A DNA stretch of 64,000 nt from Bradyrhizobium sp. WSM1743 (GTDB lineage: Bacteria > Pseudomonadota > Alphaproteobacteria > Rhizobiales > Xanthobacteraceae): positions 62,001 through 126,000 of the forward strand of contig NZ_AXAZ01000012.1 of assembly GCF_000473065.1 (NCBI RefSeq). Reading direction: 5' to 3'. The notes under the pieces were generated by a model. That model was not told the DNA's origin. It saw only the letters and a list, made by a program, of their open reading frames with translations, and did not search any database. Position 1 is the first letter of the stretch, and the number at the start of each line of letters is the position of its first letter. The position numbers and the translations under genes were made by a program. Of this stretch, positions 62,387 to 64,000 are shown piece by piece.

Positions 62387-63871
62387 ATGCGCCAGAGTTC
62401 GATGCGTCTTGGCCGCGCCAATCTCGACCGGCTGCCGCCAGCCATCCGCCGCCCGGCCTATGATCGTTCGCGCGTCACGCCCGGCATCGTGCATCTCGGC
62501 CTCGGGGCGTTTCATCGCGCGCACCAAGCGGTTGTCATCGATGACTGCCTTGCCGCCGGCGCCACGTCCTGGGGCATCGTCGGCGCCAGCCTGCGCAGCC
62601 CGCACACGCGCGACGCCCTCGCCCCGCAGGATCATCTCTACACGGTTGCCATACGCGCCGCCGAAGGCACCGAGCACCGCGTCATCGGCGCCCTGCTCGA
62701 CAGCGTCGTCGCGCGCGAGAACCCGGCGCGGCTGGTCGAGCGCATGGCCGATCCCGCCACCCGCATCGTCTCGCTGACGGTCACCGAGAAGGGCTACTGC
62801 CACACGCCGCAGACCGGCGACCTCGACGAGCGGCATCCCGATATCGTGCACGATCTCAACAATCTCGATGCGCCGCGCTCGGCACCCGGCTTCATCGTCG
62901 CCGCCCTGGCACGCCGGCGGGCGCTGGGCGCCACGCCGTTCACCGTGCTGTGCTGCGACAACCTCGCCGCCAACGGCCACACCGTGCAGCGGATCGTGAC
63001 GCAGTTCGCCGCGCTGCGCTCGAAGGATCTCGGCAAATTGATCGCGGATGCGGTCGCCTTCCCCTCGACCATGGTCGACCGCATCGTGCCGGAGACGACG
63101 GATCGCGACCGCGATGCGGTCGCATCGGCGCTGGGCATGCGCGACGCCTGGCCGGTCATGACCGAGCCGTTCACGCAATGGGTGGTCGAGGACCGCTTCA
63201 CGGCGGGCCGGCCGGACCTTGCCGCTGCGGGTGTCGAGCTCGTCACAGACGTCAGGCCGTTCGAGTTGATGAAGCTGCGGCTGCTCAACGCCAGCCATTC
63301 CGCGCTTGCCTATCTCGGCTATCTCTCAGGCTACGAGACCATCGCCGACACCATGCAGGATCCGCATTTTGCGCGCCTTGCCGCGCAGGTGATGGAAGAG
63401 GCCGCGGTAACGCTGACCATGCCATCAGGCACGGATCTCGCCGCGTATCGCGCCTCGCTGCTGAAGCGCTTCGCCAATCCGGCGTTGCATCACCGCACCT
63501 GGCAGATCGCGATGGACGGCTCGCAGAAGCTGCCGCAGCGGCTGCTCGGCGCGATGCAGGATCGCCTTGCCAGGAACCTGCCGATCGCAACGCATGCGCT
63601 CGCGGTGGCCGGCTGGATGCGCTACGTCACCGGCCTCGACGAGAAGGGCCGACCGATCGACGTGCGCGATCCACTCGCCGGCGAGTTCGCCGCGCTGGCG
63701 CGCGAGGCGGGACCTGTTGCCGAGCGGCTCGCGCCCGCACTGCTCGGTGTGGCAAAGGTGTACGGCCCGCTCGGCGCCGAGCCGCGCCTGCGCGAGGCCG
63801 TCACGGCGGCGCTCGGCCGCCTCTACAAGGATGGCGCGCGGCAGGCCGTAGCAATGCACGTCTCGGCGTGA
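62387..63871 (+). CDS. uxuB: Mannitol dehydrogenase family protein, fructuronate reductase
   Basis: Reduces D-fructuronate to D-mannonate (D-mannonate oxidoreductase), just ahead of UxuA in the pathway. The 494-residue protein has the long-chain mannitol dehydrogenase layout: VTPGIVHLGLGAFHRAHQAV (NAD-binding), GIVGASLRSPHTRDAL, VTEKGYCHTP, CCDNLAANGHTVQ, VVEDRFTAGRPDL, and KLRLLNASHSALAYLGYLSG with the catalytic Lys. ATG 62387 has GGGAGAG upstream; ATG 62351 is an alternative with a weaker site. It is divergent from the rest of the module. Confidence 0.93.
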   Translation: MRQSSMRLGRANLDRLPPAIRRPAYDRSRVTPGIVHLGLGAFHRAHQAVVIDDCLAAGATSWGIVGASLRSPHTRDALAPQDHLYTVAIRAAEGTEHRVIGALLDSVVARENPARLVERMADPATRIVSLTVTEKGYCHTPQTGDLDERHPDIVHDLNNLDAPRSAPGFIVAALARRRALGATPFTVLCCDNLAANGHTVQRIVTQFAALRSKDLGKLIADAVAFPSTMVDRIVPETTDRDRDAVASALGMRDAWPVMTEPFTQWVVEDRFTAGRPDLAAAGVELVTDVRPFELMKLRLLNASHSALAYLGYLSGYETIADTMQDPHFARLAAQVMEEAAVTLTMPSGTDLAAYRASLLKRFANPALHHRTWQIAMDGSQKLPQRLLGAMQDRLARNLPIATHALAVAGWMRYVTGLDEKGRPIDVRDPLAGEFAALAREAGPVAERLAPALLGVAKVYGPLGAEPRLREAVTAALGRLYKDGARQAVAMHVSA

Positions 63872-63882
63872 GCACAAAGTGG

Positions 63883-63901
63883 GCAGCATCTTGGATGCTG
63901 C
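63883..63901 (+). terminator. Hairpin after uxuB
   Basis: GCAGCATC (63883-63890) and GATGCTGC (63894-63901) form a perfect 8-base stem with loop TTG, 12 bases after the uxuB stop. No long T run follows, so it is a weak intrinsic terminator or an RNA-stabilising hairpin. Confidence 0.5.
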
Positions 63902-63965
63902 ACTGCGGCCAAAATCGACGGAAGTCGCGCTTGATTTTTGCCTGTCATTGGCTCACGCGAGAGCG

Positions 63966-64000
63966 ATGGGAAAGGACACCAAGGTCATCGCCGCCAACGC
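63966..64000 (+). CDS. Possible start of the next gene (truncated by window end)
   Basis: ATG 63966 is preceded by GAGAG and opens a frame MGKDTKVIAAN that runs off the window. Too short to identify. Confidence 0.3.
   Translation, partial: MGKDTKVIAAN

Overview
The window reads as a stretch of chromosome from a high-GC alphaproteobacterium, most likely Bradyrhizobium or a close relative. The reasons are the strong GC codon bias, a ROSE-type RNA thermometer in front of a small heat-shock gene, several families of short palindromic intergenic repeats of the kind scattered through Bradyrhizobium genomes, and the gene content (TreS-maltokinase fusion, TreYZ, LigD/Ku, many ABC and TRAP transport systems). 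No rRNA, tRNA, CRISPR array, insertion sequence or prophage was seen.

Layout. 1-3000: the end of zwf, then pgl, gntK and a Cof-type HAD phosphatase (pentose phosphate/gluconate entry). 3161-6952 (minus): malQ and a GH15 hydrolase. 7158-21155 (plus): a tightly coupled run of six alpha-glucan/trehalose genes, namely a GlgE-like protein, a TreS-maltokinase fusion, glgB, glgX, treZ and treY. 21158-25627: a PHA-granule-type protein, a DUF3309-like mini-protein, and divergent ligD and ku (NHEJ). 25636-26130: a repeat followed by two gene remnants. 26200-31174: upp, then an acyl-CoA ligase, an acyl-CoA dehydrogenase, a MaoC hydratase and a CitE-like lyase. 31224-36065: a secreted small protein, a FAH-family protein with a Tat-like leader, two tiny helical proteins, an HtrA-like protease with a frame problem, and two Hsp20 genes behind a ROSE element. 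36273-37790: a heparanase-like GH79 protein. 37779-43186: an MFS transporter, then an operon of ABC binding protein, FAD oxidoreductase and IclR regulator. 43343-48749: SDR, Asp/Glu racemase, D-amino-acid dehydrogenase and TPP enzyme, with a second racemase divergent. 48809-55858: a polyamine-type ABC uptake operon with an amine oxidase and a HAD dehalogenase, next to a divergent LysR gene. 55996-63871: a hexuronate module (uxuA, L-idonate dehydrogenase, TRAP transporter, GntR regulator, divergent uxuB).

How it works together. TreS interconverts trehalose and maltose, the fused kinase would make maltose-1-phosphate, GlgE would normally polymerise it, GlgB branches, GlgX debranches, and TreY/TreZ recycle glucan ends to trehalose. 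The main surprise is that the GlgE-like protein keeps the fold signatures of the family but has lost the acid/base glutamate, the arginine two before the nucleophile, and the stretch expected to bind the phosphate of maltose-1-phosphate. The fused kinase also differs in its catalytic motifs. The second half of the glycogen-making route may therefore be non-catalytic, regulatory or changed in substrate.

Functions are assigned by reading motifs and remembered family sequences. No database search, alignment or structure prediction was run.
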